The notes under the pieces were generated by a model, which saw nothing but the letters and a program-made list of their open reading frames with translations, did not search any database and was not told where the DNA came from. Both the position numbers and the translations under genes were made by a program. This document shows, piece after piece, positions 23,501-36,805 of a DNA stretch of 64,000 bases. The first letter of the stretch is position 1. Every line of letters starts with the position of its first letter. The DNA comes from Spisula solida (lineage: Eukaryota; Mollusca; Bivalvia; Venerida; Mactridae): positions 15,140,720 to 15,204,719 of the forward strand of contig OX365950.1 in assembly GCA_947247005.1 (NCBI GenBank), in the 5' to 3' direction.

Positions 23501-25367
23501 TTCCACTACTGCCAGAGAGAACCCTTGATGACCTGGAGGTTATCTCGCTTCCAGAGACATGATCATTGTGCAGATGCAGTGGTTTTCCCTAACCTCTGAA
23601 GTAAGAGTTCAACCTACTTATCCACTTGATTTATATCGCGTGAAATTTAACTTTAAATGATGATACAATTTATTTATACGCGTTGGACAACTTACTGGAA
23701 ACAGAAGAAGATTAAGTATATGTATTAATTGTATATTTTCTGTTTTTATGATTGTAATTGTAGCTATGAATGTAATGGAACAATTTGTGTAATTGTGAAA
23801 AAGTTTGTCAGTAAGTGTCTGTGCATACATTGAATTGATAATTTCAATTTAACCATTTAGGCTTTTATCACTCGGGTAAATTTTATTATGTTTAATTAGG
23901 ACTGCTTGTAAGCCTCTTATGTTATCTTAGACTGTCTGAATTGCAATTGAACTATGAATACTGGTTTAATTCATGCCGTTTCGGAGACTTGTATATATTT
24001 TTCTTATCATTACTGTAAGTTAAATAATTTGTACAGTGTTCAGGGTGTAGAGGTTGTATTAGTTTAAAGGGACTGTTTCATAGAACTGGTGTTGTATGAA
24101 TTCTTAGTATACTACTATAATTTACAGTAGAAGTTACATCTTAATGTTTGATATTGTATATTAAATTTTTTTTTTTTTGGTGTGTTCTTGTGTATAGTTG
24201 TTTTTGTGAAATGCAAAGTTAAGTCCGTCATTTTGGTTCAACTACCACTACTTAGAGGTGGCAAAATCTCAGTCTCTCAGATGTTGTGAAATCAGTTGTT
24301 ATCAATGCCATTTGTGTCCACATTTTATATGGTGACATAGCACATGTTTAGTGACATACTGTACTTGGTATGTTAAGGTAAATTATATTGCTAGCATCAC
24401 ATGTACATTTATATATTTGAGTATTTTTTTTTCATGGCTATCACAGCTTATACTGTTTGTAAAGTTATAATATCTATGCTTAGAGGCAAGTAATTTAATG
24501 CCAGTCTGTTTCATAGCTCTTCAGTAAAAGTATTAAACGTCAGAAAACGGTCTGTATGGTCTGCTGAAGACTAAAAAATCAGGGTGCCGTCTGTTTCTTC
24601 ATTATACCCCTTAGACATTTCTTTTATTGAACCTTAGAGCCTCTGAGTATTTTTGATTATTTGCGTTGTCACCTACAGGTACCTTTAAAATATTTATCTT
24701 TAGATGATGTAATTTAAATTTTTGCATGTTATTCAAACTTGTTATGTATGTAATTAGACTATGTTATTTTGATGTTATACCAGATCATTTATGGCACTAA
24801 TATTGTTATTTTGATGAATTTGTTAAACATTCATGGACTGTCCATTGTCAATTTTTTGAGTTAGAGAGTAAGATTAGTTCCACTACTTATGTGTATTGTA
24901 CACTTGCTGTCTGATAGTACTATTGTGATCTTATGAGGATGATATTAGATAGTTTAGGCTAATAAATGGCAGTTGTATGATGACAATATTGAAAAATAAG
25001 CATTATCAATGTGATTTTTGTTTCAACTTAAACAATTATTGCGGTTAGGTTAAGTGATAGAATAAATAGTTAAGGTTAATAAAAATGTTCTTTTAAAGGG
25101 GCATATTTTATGATTGATGTTCTATTGTTGATGTTTAAAGCAATAGGTCTTGTCTGTTAATATATAGCAGTGGTGCTATTTAAATAGGAATGTAATAGAT
25201 GCTATAATTAACTTAATGATTACATTTATGACATATGATGAAGTTGTATTTATGTTAATTTTGTTGTATAGCTGTTATATATGTGTTAATTGTTACAGTG
25301 CACATTTGAGATATTTTCCTTTAAAGGCTCATGGTGTTAATTTGAATTTCGAGGACGAAATTTTGTC
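23501..25367 (+). other. Long non-coding 3' interior of the retrotransposon
   Basis: About 1.9 kb, T-rich, with no frame over 75 codons and no visible polymerase or integrase motif. One more loop-motif hairpin (TCTC/GAGA, loop GCTTCCA) lies at 23543-23557. Where an autonomous relative would carry pol, this element has only this spacer. Confidence 0.75.
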
Positions 25368-25378
25368 AGAAGGGAAGG
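25368..25378 (+). promoter_or_regulatory. Polypurine tract
   Basis: AGAAGGGAAGG, all purine, ends 3 bases before the 3' LTR. This is the position of the plus-strand primer in LTR retrotransposons. The sequence just upstream (GAGGACGAAA...) is also typical of Ty3/gypsy-type 3' ends. Confidence 0.75.
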
Positions 25379-25381
25379 TAA

Positions 25382-26615
25382 TGTGAGGCATGGCCTCAGA
25401 TGTTTAGAACATCATTTTTATGGCCTCAGATGATAAGTAAAGGCCTCTATTTAGTCTATTTAGCTCCCAATGTTGTTGTGCTATTTTTAGTAACAATGAC
25501 TTACATGTACATTTTTAGAGTTTGGAAAGCGCTATTGTCTATATTATGCTATGTCATGCCATAATATTATAGATATACTTAGATATTTATTAGATTTAGC
25601 TATTTACCTTAACAATCAGATGCTAGATCGTTGCTGTATCACAATATTTGACTTTATGTTCGTAGCATTCTGGAAAATGTGACATTTGTCCGCCATGTTT
25701 GTTTTTGGTAGTTGCAACTTCCGGTTAGTATTTAATCTCTAACCTTCAAAGTCAGTTATATTTTATTTATACCTTGAATTATTATACGTTGGTACTTTAT
25801 AATAGAATGGTATGTTTTTATGTTAGAGGTAATTTAGTAATGGTATCTTAATGTTCAGTCATGTTTACCGGCTCCTAGGCCAAGTTTTATTCTCTAAGCT
25901 CATTTGCATACCAGCCTCGTTTTGGGTATACCAGTTTTCTTCACATTGCCACTGTCCCCAGAGCAGGCCAGACGTGTTTCTGGAGCTCTCTTTATTTTGT
26001 TAGTATTTGTTAAGTAATCTTTCATTCAACTTTTATTCTGAATTGCTTCGATTAGATTATTATTTTAGACTTTATTGAGGTCATTATCTGTAATGTCATT
26101 TGACATTTGGCGGTCGTGTAACTTGGGCCTACTTTAAGCAATTTGTCGTCTGTCTGACTCTGACTTCGAACTATCGTTATTTTAGTCTTAGTAATTATTT
26201 AGTATTTGGTCTGATATCCTCTCTTGTCTTTTTGTTAAGCCCTTTTACCTAATAAATTCACGTTAAGCCGAAAGGAACCTTGTCTGTACTCTTTGAATTG
26301 ATTATTATCTTGGCATTTGTCACGGTCTCGCACAGTTGTTAGCCGCTATCTGGTCTCTTGTAGCCAGTTTAGCCACTCTCAAGCTGTGATACACGCTACC
26401 AGTGTATTTAACCAGTTTTCAACCAGGCTATCGGTCCGAGTTGTTGTTAGACCTATGTCTATACTCTTGAGCATATCACATATTGATTGCTGTTGTAGCA
26501 CCACAGGTGTTTGTGCACATACATATTTTGCACATAGGTACTCGAGTGCCTTTCAGTACATCTACACAGTCTCAGTGCACTCACATACAGTACACACACA
26601 CGCACGGGCGTTACA
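25382..26615 (+). repeat. 3' LTR
   Basis: Same 1,234 bp as the 5' LTR at an offset of 7,103, with one difference found (T at 26198). It is preceded by the purine run AGAAGGGAAGG at 25368-25378, the expected polypurine tract, and followed by the CTAT duplication. Its copy of the loop-motif hairpin is at 26389-26407 and its AATAAA at 26251-26256. Confidence 0.93.
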
Positions 26616-26968
26616 CTATTTTATCAATTTGGCGTCTGTTCGGTTGAAATTATATTTCTATTAACAATAACGGATTGGTTTAATTGTTGGAATTGTCTTA
26701 ATTTGATCAAATGTTTTATTCATAGAATTATGTTAGGATTTAAGTTTATAATTTATTGTGCATCTTGTTAGAGAGGTATTTTAGTGTATGTAGAATTCTA
26801 AATTAATGATGGTTGTCGGTTAATTAAAATGTATTTAACTAAGCTTGTACTTCTAGTTTTAATGTAGTACTTAAAAGCCCACTATAGCAATTACGTGATG
26901 TAAGGCCGTTCATACATGTACATATGTTGAATGTTGATTTCTCTCTATGTGCCTCATTTATTCATGTA
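26616..26968. other. Short AT-rich spacer between LTR element and mariner relic
   Basis: No frame, RNA or repeat recognised. It continues the host sequence interrupted at 18278, apart from the duplicated CTAT. Confidence 0.5.
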
Positions 26969-27593
26969 CAGGGTGATCATTAATATATGGTAACATAAAT
27001 TACTTTTATAAGTTTGTCAGTTGTTAAGAAAATATATATTGTTATATACTTTTGATTAACATACATATGTAAGTTTTATTCTACACATAAATCATTTTCG
27101 AATGTCACATACTTTTTTCACAGCATAAGTTCGAAACGTTCCCCTTTATTCTGCAAAACTGCAAAACCAGCCCAAAAATACGTCGAAAATAACCAATTGA
27201 AACCTTGCATGTTACACCACGATGCTACACATTTCACACTGTATTGAAGTTTTCAAACAAATATTGTTTCTGGTTTTGGAGTATTCAATCTTTTCTTTTG
27301 GCATCCACATTTCAAGAAACCCAAAGGGTTTAAATCTGGTGAGTGTAGAGGCCAAGTAAAGGTATGGTCTTCGGCGAAATGAGACAGTGGCCATATTTCT
27401 TGAAATCACTGAAAATGTTCGGCTGCATCAAGGACGAAATGGACGTAACCTTTATATCACATGCATTTATTATTCATATCCAAACAAACTTGGGCTCATT
27501 AGCTTTATAACGAGGGTCAAACCACTTCTCTATCATAGCATCTGACAAAGTTATTAAAGTTATTTAAGTTACCATATATTAATGATCACCCTG
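26969..27593 (-). mobile_element. IS630/Tc1-mariner relic with decayed transposase fragment
   Basis: Terminal inverted repeats start CAGGGTGATCATTAATATAT at both ends and are flanked by TA (26967-26968 and 27594-27595), the mariner target. On the minus strand, one frame near 27355-27325 reads W-P-L-H-S-P-D-L-N-P-L-G-F. This is the block around the third catalytic aspartate of Tc1/mariner transposases (WPxxSPDLNPxxFxLW). Upstream in the same frame F-V-L-D-A-A-E-H-F resembles the second catalytic block (QDGAPPH), with a stop codon between. At 625 bp, with stops and the N-terminus missing, it is an internally deleted, dead copy. Confidence 0.75.
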
Positions 27594-27595
27594 TA

Positions 27596-29639
27596 TATTG
27601 CTGTATCAAAACGGACTACGCATCTTTCTCCGCTAAACACTCTTGCATTATTATATTACCTGTATTCCTTATCTTACAACATGCATGGTTCAAATGAACT
27701 AAAATTGCTACTGAAATGCAAGTCAAAAAGACGTAGGTAAAACATATCAAACCATAGATAAAGACAGTGAAGTTAAAGATACGCTTTAATTTACAATCTA
27801 TTCATAAGACAAGGGAACATTATTATGTAACACACTATTTTTCTTACGTAGTTAGGTTCAATTCCATTGGGAAAGGGACGCTTTTTCTGAGAACAGCCAC
27901 TGAAAGCCAAATGATCTGACAAGAAATACGAGAAAACGTTTAGTTATTTGAAACAATCGTGATATTATCAGTTTGAGATGATTACTAGTAGTATATTTCA
28001 ACATTTATAAATCTAAATATTGCCATATCGGTTTACCGTCTCTGTCATGCATGAAGACAAACGTGTCTGGCTTAAAATTCTTACACAGCAAATTGATGAA
28101 AGAGATGTGTATTCTATTTTATCATTGCATGCGACAACGCTTGTAGGATTTGGATACGCGCATGCACAAAACAATCGGCCATTATGATAATGATCTACAT
28201 ACATGTATTGGAATAAACGTATTATTTATCTGACAATATATTGAATGTGTTTACATTTCGCATACCATTTCATCTCTAGCAAATAGTTGAGCACTTACGC
28301 TGCATATATTTACATTGTTCGTTTGTTTAATCAGTGCAGGAACGTCACAGTGATCTTCATGAAACGAACAGATCTTTTATCAAGCATGTCACGTGATTAC
28401 AAAATGAATCAAAGCCTGAGATTTCATGGCTTCTGTCTGATGTAAACGCAACTTACTAGAAAGAGACATATGTGCTGACTACAAAAATAACTCAAATGTT
28501 TTATACATATGTAAAAATACGTTTTTCAATTGGCACATTATTCCCGGAAGATATCGTTTTATGCGATAATCTTTAGAATCACAAACCTTTGATAATGAAG
28601 TGTTATGATTTGATGCGAATGAAGTGTCATTTGTAAACCATGTTTCCATATGCGCATAACAATTACATGCGTAATATGTTGTCTTTATTCCTCTCCCATT
28701 ACAAAAAGGACATAGAATTTCTCTTCATATCATAAACCCTTCGTAATGAGATGTTATATGTGCTAATCAACACATCTATGACTTTCATAACCAAATTGAA
28801 TTCAAAACATACGTAAGAGTAAGAAAATAGAGTGAAATACAATTAATTTTAGAGGCGAAGCCTCTCAAAGGTAGCATTGCCTATTTGTCTTAAGACAAAA
28901 CAATCCGCATTCAAATATCCACATTCAAGTAGCTCCAGAAACTGTCAACATTTTCAATACTGATGCATACGATATGTATGTTTATCCAAATATTTAAACT
29001 GGATTAATTGAAGATCAACAATTATTACAGTCAAACTGTTTGTTAAATATATACTTTTACGGATAATCATTCCGCTGGAACTGTATCGAAATGCACGGAT
29101 CAATGTACAATTGTTCGCGACATCTATCTGACGTTCTTCGATTGTCCTAAATGTAGCTATGTTTTGGATATATGTGTAGTTCTTCACGAAGCGAAGAAGT
29201 CCTTAAGTATTGACGTGTAAAATAAACTTATTAAATCAACTATTCCCTGGAAGACACTGAAATTCATAACATTTGGACAAAATGTAATTTACACTGATTA
29301 ATTTCATTTTATATCCACATTTTTCCAATGTCCGAATGTCTATAGCATTCGAAAATACCAATGGAATTGTTCTACCAGATGTGGTCAATGAAAAACCATT
29401 TTAATGTCCTTTTGAAATCTGGCACATGGACTACTATAATTGGATACTAATTCTAAACATTATCCCTGCTCTTTTTGTTTATCCGTTCAATTAGCAATAT
29501 ATAATTTGCATATTATGTTGTACGCAGTCTGTTTTTTTCATTTCTATTACAAGCGTATTTAAAATTAAATGTCACATACGTGAATTTGTTACCTAAGGCT
29601 TCTTCACTCAGCTGACCATTTGGCAATAAGATTGAATTA
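27596..29639. other. AT-rich non-coding stretch
   Basis: No gene or repeat recognised beyond short frames. A serine/cysteine-containing minus frame at 28013-28204 shows no family signature. Confidence 0.35.
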
Positions 29640-32600
29640 CTTTCTGCTACAGTGAGGTACATGCGTGTATCCATGTAAGCACATCTCTCACGTCTCCTTC
29701 GTGTCATTAGAATGTCGAACGACAACAGCTTTCAAACAATTAATACACGTGACAAGACTTAAGAGAAAAACATTCTTGATAGTTGCAATTATCTGTCAAA
29801 TTTAAATATTCAATTTGATTAGACCGTGCCAGATTTCTGAGAAAATAGAATTATCAAGATGTTTTACTACCACGTTTTGATTAGACACTTGATCAGGCTA
29901 CAATAATACTCACGAGTAAAGCTTTATGAGAAACAGTTTGTTATTACCTGAAACCTTATTCCGTTGAGTCATTCCGTCAATTCCCTGATTAAATACCGGT
30001 AGATGGAGTATCTCCGTAAATGGTGATAACCGTCAAAAAACTTTACCAATCTAGTACGCCTATCGTCTTAGGAGGCAACGTTTCTGTCATTGCAAATATG
30101 GGCTGTAAGGCGATATATTGCATTGTTCTGTGTCAGCCCCCTGTGAGTACCTCCTGGTCAGTTTGGTATTGTAGTGCGTCAGCTCCCTGTGTTTGTTTAA
30201 TATGTATGAGTAATTGTGTCTGAATGTTTAAGGAAGGGACTTATTTTCCCGCACGTTATCACAAAAGATAAATTAAGTTGTTACATGGAAATTCTGATAT
30301 GGTAGACACATGTTAGTGATCCCTAGAGTATTAGTATGCATATCCCTACTGTAATGACCTGTCGAAGGAAATAACTATTCCAAATCCCTCAAATGACAGC
30401 ATTCACATATTTACCAGACAATTTATGCACTTAACCCAATCTGTTTACACTATATAAGTCGTTGGCAGACAGAATCGTTTGATCATATAAATACTCACAA
30501 TGAAAATGACGTATGACAGAAGTTACTCCGTGATTGTGACAGCGATGTTCCAATATAGGGATTCATTATACAGCTTGAGACGTCTTGGGAAATTGTGTTT
30601 TATATGCGCCATGAACACAATTGCAGATGAAAAAAGTTGTTTACGAAGTCCACTTTACTAAGTGCATTCTTGACGCGTGTGCAGTTTCTTCGATATTAGT
30701 TCTTGTGGTGCAATTTACTTAGGCAGATTTTAGCATATTTCATTTGATCCCCAATCACAGGCGTTTGAAGAATTGTTTTATATCCTGTCACAGCTGCGTT
30801 CTTTACACTAATAGCGTATTAGCTTTGAGAAAATAAAAGGCAACGTGATTTGTTTTGGTATTGTATAAAGTCGTTTTAAAACAAGGGTCCATTATGGGAT
30901 GGCTTTTAAACATAAAATAGAAGGCCTCGTTTACGCTACTCCATGGAGCCATAACTTCTACCAAACAACGACATCTCAAACATTTCAATCATGTTTGCAT
31001 TCCATGATTGTGTCATTTATTTACATTACTCTTTTCAAGTACGATCAACGGGTTGGTTTTGCTAGTACAAATCAAGAACTACAAACTGTCACGTTTGTAA
31101 ATATATTAGTACACTTTTAGATAACTGTATATATGATTTTAATAAGATCATGGAATTATGTAATTCCGTGATAAGATTAAAATCGACCGGCATTGCTTTT
31201 TAAATCTGGTCTGTATGTCATCAACACAATTTTGTTTTCTGGTGTGCGTAAAATAATTTCACAGTTACGTACACGTAGCTAATGCGCTCTCGTTTGTATC
31301 TAAAATATAAACTATTTTTCCAGTGAAAATTTGGTCTATAATTAGAATCTAGTATTTATTCTTTGTGTTAAATTAAACGCATAAATAATAGCGTCTCATT
31401 TTGCAGACATAGTAAGTATGTAATGGAATTATTTGTAATATCATGTATTTCAGACGTATAATGCTAGGTAATGTGTTCTGCCTCATGACTCTATTTATCC
31501 TTATCGTGATCTCTAATTCTTATTGTTTTTTATAACATCAGACATATAATTCCTCGTTTCCCTCGGATGTTTGTCATTTCTCCTATTTTTAGAAGCATGT
31601 CGACGGTTCTCTGAGATGTGTTTGTACGGAGGCACATATAGCTGCATTGATGTTAATGTCAATGTAACGTTCACTACCAAAACTATTTTTTATAATATTA
31701 AATAATTTCTTCAACACTCTACCATTGATTAACTTTCAAATATTTTTTACCCAAACATTATACGGAGTTATTAAATTTGTCATGTCTTTTCAACCCCAGC
31801 GAAACATGTTAATCAGCCCATTTTGCGTTTCTTCAATATAATTGAGCCCATCATTATTCTTAGTGGTTGTGAGCGTGTAACAGTTTGCCTTAAATAACAT
31901 TGAATGTACATTTTGTATATATATTCCGCAGGTCTGCAAGTCCGTCCGCTTACTTGTGTTCTAACTATGTTTTTGCCAAGTCGCTCTACTCACATTCATG
32001 AATTGTGAGATGGAGGTTCTAAACAGGTGGCAAGATGAATATTAAGGTCCATGCCATGCACGTTTGATTGTTCAAATGCTACTCATAAATTCATAATTAA
32101 CTACGGACATGTTGCATGATCAAGAAATTGAAGCGGTGCAATGTGTTTTCTATTCCCCGTGTGGAGAACAAAACTTTAACTGAACAACCGTAATGTCTGG
32201 CTACTAAGCCCAACGATATATTTCTGTAGTGGTTGCTGACTTTATTTGATATATACCATACGGACATCCGATCCTGTAATAGTTTACCAATACATCGTAA
32301 GTCGGTACTTTTCGTAAGAAATATTTAGTAGAATGTCATAAATCAGCAAAAATGTAATAATTCAGAATGTCATTTAAGAAAACTACTGCGGTGCTAAAGT
32401 TCAATTACACGTGGATGAACCCGTCCTAATGGTAATAAGAGTCCATAATATCCAGTAATCATTCTCCTTTCATTGGCGAGGCATACATTCAGATTGAAAA
32501 ACAATCGAATTGTATGGAAAGCAGACATTTACAATGGTTATGATAATAGAATAATTAGAAGACAATGTCATGTAGTTAGCAAACACGAAATAAAAAGTTG

Positions 32601-33800
32601 TACCATATTGCCCATTGGTCGACGCTAAGTACTAGTATTAACTAGAAATCGAGTTTGACTTCTATCATACCCTCGAAGCAATATATTTTAGGAATAGCTC
32701 AATTTTGTCACATGAGCCATGTCCTATCTGTAGTGTCCATTTGAGTGGGTGGCCTGTGATTTATGACGTTCATTATGCATGGTTTAAAGATATGGGTACT
32801 GTTATACTAATATTGCGTAAATGTCACGTACATCTACGAATACATATTAAATTTTCTATTAAGTGCGTTTTACTATGTATGTATTGTCCACTTTATAGTA
32901 AAAATACAAAAATATTTCGCCATTGTGCCTTTTGTTAAACTTTGTTGATTTTGTATGTGCCAGTCTGCAATTTCTTGTCCAGCACAAGGCTTCTTCGTAT
33001 CTTTCAAAATTGCATGTACACTATATATATATGTTGTAGATTGTCCTTGTGATGTGTAATGTCCAGTTGTTATTTTCTCGTCCCCTGGCTCTCGTTCCGT
33101 TTTAGTTTGACTGACTGAGGCGGCACACTTTCGGGACGTGTTTTCAGTGCTTTTTTTATTCTTTCTGTGCTCGTCTGGTTGAGTAGAGTACTGCCTTCCC
33201 TATCTGACTTAATATAATCTTTTTACTAATCGATCGCAAGTTGCTGCACACATTTAAGTAAAATTATTGAATATTGAACGTAGTCAGGGCCATAATATAA
33301 CCAATATATCGGGAACTAGAATGAATAAATATACATAAAAGTTTTTATGATTCAACATGTTTTATTACTAATCACCGTTTATATCACAACAAGTGACGGT
33401 CGAAAATCAGCAGTGCCTGGCAAAATCTCATCACTACGTTCATATTTGCTATTTACGGTTACTCTGACTTTGCGTAGTAATACGTCAAAACTTTCGACAG
33501 AACATGAGAACAAAATTGCTAGTAAAATGCATATTATCGACTTACGCACTATTTACGGACAGCTTAGAGTTACGCTAGCGTTAATGCTTTGATAAAACAG
33601 TACCCTGATATTTACTGGTGTCTGCAAGTTATCAATTGTAAGTTTAGCGAATTTGGCAAAGTGAAGAAGCTCTAATCCGAAATTCGGTTGCTCCAATGCC
33701 AAAAAACGCTTTTTTAATTTCATGATTTTGTGTTATTTAAAGCATAATTCATTAAAGGCAATGTTTTTTTCGTTTTAAAGACCTAAATTTGTCCTTCTTT
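29640..33800 (+). repeat. Paralogous block A
   Basis: Aligns along its length with block D (about 41240-44530), from TGTATCCATGTAAGCAC at the left to TTTAGCGAATTTGGCAAAG at the right. Its part from about 31143 also aligns with block B (35684-38850), and its 30238-30721 part is found inverted at 38853-39343. Substitutions and small gaps are frequent. No frame is conserved with a coding pattern. Confidence 0.8.
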
Positions 33801-34244
33801 ATTTCTGGACCAGAACTTTATAGAGGGAACCGCATGATGTCAGCAGAAGATCACTATCAGTGTTTATCTAGGGTCATAAAACACAGTAACTGGACTATGT
33901 AGTTAACAAGAGGCCCCAGCTACTGAAAATCAATAGTGTTACCATTTATGTTTGTTTTAAATTTTAATATTAAGATTTATTTATATTTTGTTTCTATCTA
34001 GTTTGAGTGTGTAACTGCTGTTTTCCGTTTATGTCAATAAATTTGGTGATTTTATTATTTAAGGGTTATTTGACTTAAATTAATAGGTATAACATTTGTA
34101 CACAACAGGAACTACATACAAATAAAAATAAATAAATATATCTTATAAGTTTAAGATAAAAATAAAATAATAAACTACTCATATAGTTTATAAATTAATT
34201 TTTTGTATTCAAAACAGTTTAACCAAAGTCCTCAAAACAACATA

Positions 34245-35214
34245 CGAGGGATGATCCATATATAACGAGAAAATGCTTATAATTTTGTTATGATCTGTTC
34301 GATTTTACTCAAACTTTAGCTGGTAGTAATTACATACATTAGCAATTTTCCCCTGAATATTCATGATTACAGTGACATCATGCTAAAAGCTATGGTTGCT
34401 AAGGTAACCCTTAATACGCGCAGGCGGGGCATTTTTCGGATGTTTTACCATTTTCACGCAAATGCTAACCCTCACAGTTTTCCTGTAAGCTATAGCAGTG
34501 TGATGAAAATTGGTACTTCGTGTCACCTAAGACTCGCCTTACTAATGATAACGTCATACACGGGTTGTGTTGTCATTCGTTACGTCACGCACGTGGTATC
34601 GTTCCGTGATGGCAAAATATTACGGACGACGAAAGATTATCAATAAAATATTTAGTTTTGAAGAAAACACGTAATAATAAAACTGTTCATGGTATTCAGT
34701 AATCATTTTGTGATCATGCCATGTCAAAAGCTTCGATTTGTTAACATAATAACATATTAAAAAAGGCTAGTGAGTTTACGCAAAGTGGGCGTACTTGAAG
34801 TCGAGGTCAGAACTATTCACGAAAATGTTGGATGTTTTTAATGAAATTCAAGGATGACTATCTTGAGTCTTTTTCAACTTTGGATGGTTTCGGCGAAGAC
34901 GTATGAATGTTAAAGGAAGGTAATCTGAAAAGATTTTAAAAATTAATACGGTAGGGCCTAAGGAATGTGATCGTCAAATTGATCATAGTTAAATTCTGAA
35001 TAACGTTAAAAGGTGCTAAATGACGTTGCCCCGCCTAACGGTTTTATAGCTTGGCAAAAATGTTCCAAACAATTTATTGTTCGATATATTTGAAAACTGT
35101 TTTGTGCGTTTTCTCCTAATATATTTATTAACCACCACATACAATCTTTTTTAGAAAATAACATAAAATAGCAAAGTTATAAGCATTTTCTCGTTATATG
35201 TGGATCATCCCTCG
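34245..35214. mobile_element. 970-bp mariner-type MITE
   Basis: Ends are CGAGGGATGATCCA...CCCTCG with terminal inverted repeats of about 45 bases and few mismatches (34245-34290 against 35214-35169). They are flanked by TA on both sides (34243-34244, 35215-35216). The CGAGGG start is common among mariner-like elements. The interior has an 88-codon frame (34380-34646) without transposase motifs, so this is a non-autonomous derivative. Confidence 0.85.
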
Positions 35215-36216
35215 TATTTGTATCTTTGATTTAAAACATGAATACTATTAAGTCATTCATCTTATCTCCTCAAGTAATAAGATAAACATTGTTTGTATTG
35301 TGATTTTCACACATTTTTATGCAAATGCAGGATTCCACAGTGAGCTTTTATAAGTGCTCCCCATCCACCTGTTCCAAATATTGTTTCTATAACTAAGCCT
35401 AACCTTTTCCTGATTTACATTTTCATTCCAATGAACTATAGCTAAATTACTTCAAATGTAATAGTACGTGTCTCCGAATGTTCCTAGTTTTTTATCGTGC
35501 TACACATTGAGAACATTGTTGAAAGACTCTACAAAAAATGTGTCCATGAAATGTACATAGTTATTTGGATGTTTATAAATATCAGATGCCTTTATCGTAG
35601 TTTGTAATAAAGACACTGCCATAGAACTTGTCAGAATCTGACGGCTCGGAATATAATTTGTGTCATGTTTACACATAGAATTATGTAATTCCGTGATAAG
35701 ATTGAAATCGACTCGCATTGTTTGCCAAATCTATATATGTCATCAACACAATTTTGCTTTCTGGTGTGCGTAAAATACTTTTACAGTTACGTACACGTAG
35801 CTAATGCGCTCTCGTTTGTATCTTAAAATTATATAAAATATTTTTCCAGTGAAAATGTGGTCTATAATTAGAATCTAGTTTTTATTCTGTGCGTTAAAAT
35901 AAACGCATCAATCATAGCGTCTCATTTTGCAGACAAAATAAGTATGTAAGGAAATCATTTGTAATATTATGTATTTCAGACGTATAATGGTATGGAATGT
36001 GTTCTGCCCTATGATTCCATTTATCCTTATCGTGATCTCTAATTCTGATTGTTTTTATAACATCAAACATATAATTCCTCGTTTCCCTAGGATGTTTCTC
36101 ATTTCTCCTATTTTTAGAAGCATGTCGACGGTTCTCTGAGATGTGTTTCTGCGGAGGCAGTTATAGCTGCATTGATGTTAACGTTAATGTAACGTTCACT
36201 ACCAAAACTTTTTATG

Positions 36217-36518
36217 ACCCCCTATCGATAGATGGGGAGGCATATAGTGATTCACCTGTCCGTCCGTTTGTCCGTCCGTTTGTCCGTCCGTTCGTCCGTC
36301 CGTCCTGGTTAACCCAAATTGACCGTTTCTTCTAGCATTAATATGGCTTGCTGCAAAGCTTTCATACTTGCATGGATGTTGTGTATGAACACTCTCCACA
36401 CACCTGTACCACCTAACCCCATTTTGACCTTCACCTTGACCTAATTTTGGACTTAGACTTATTGATGGACAAGGCTTCCACAGGGGGCATAAGCGTTTAG
36501 TGAACGCAGTCCTGTTTT
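36217..36518. mobile_element. ~300-bp inserted element with (GTCC/GTTT) microsatellite
   Basis: Absent from the aligned position in block A (near 31690), with a TTTTAT-like duplication at its borders. It starts near GACCCCCTATCGATAG, contains GTCCGTCCGTTT repeats at 36257-36304 and ends near AACGCAGTCCTG. I recall similar microsatellite-bearing dispersed elements from bivalves; the exact family is not assigned. Confidence 0.65.
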
Positions 36519-36805
36519 ATAATATTATTAAATACTTTCTTCAACACTCTGATTAATGTTCAAATATTATTTGCCCACACATTTCACTGAGTTATTCAAT
36601 TTGTCATGTCTGTTCAACCCTCAGCGAAACTTGTTGATGTTAATCAGCTCATTTTGCGTTTCTACAATATACTTGTGTCACGGCTATGTTACCCTTTCCG
36701 TGTATGTTTGTATTTTTTTTGTGAAGTGCCGAATATCTAGCCCATTATTATTCTTAGTGGTTTTGAGCGTGTAACAGTTTGCCTTTCATAACATTGAATG
36801 TACAT

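Larger units (their letters stand above)
18279..26615 (+). mobile_element. Gag-only LTR retrotransposon (Ty3/gypsy-like), complete and very young
   Basis: Two direct terminal repeats of 1,234 bp begin with TGTGAGG and end with TTACA. They align at a constant offset of 7,103 bp with no gap and with one difference that I found (C at 19095, T at 26198). The target duplication is CTAT (18275-18278 and 26616-26619). A TGG-starting primer-binding-site candidate follows the 5' LTR, and a purine run (25368-25378) precedes the 3' LTR. The interior is 5,869 bp and carries a single long frame, a Gag. I saw no protease, reverse transcriptase or integrase motif. About 3.4 kb after gag is non-coding and includes long tandem arrays. 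I infer a non-autonomous element mobilised in trans by a relative. The near-identity of the LTRs implies recent insertion, although gene conversion or assembly collapse could mimic this. Confidence 0.93.

Noticed and set aside
36141..36399. Frames through the GTCC repeats on both strands
   Set aside because: Low-complexity microsatellite translation (repeating F-V-R-P or T-D-G-Q).
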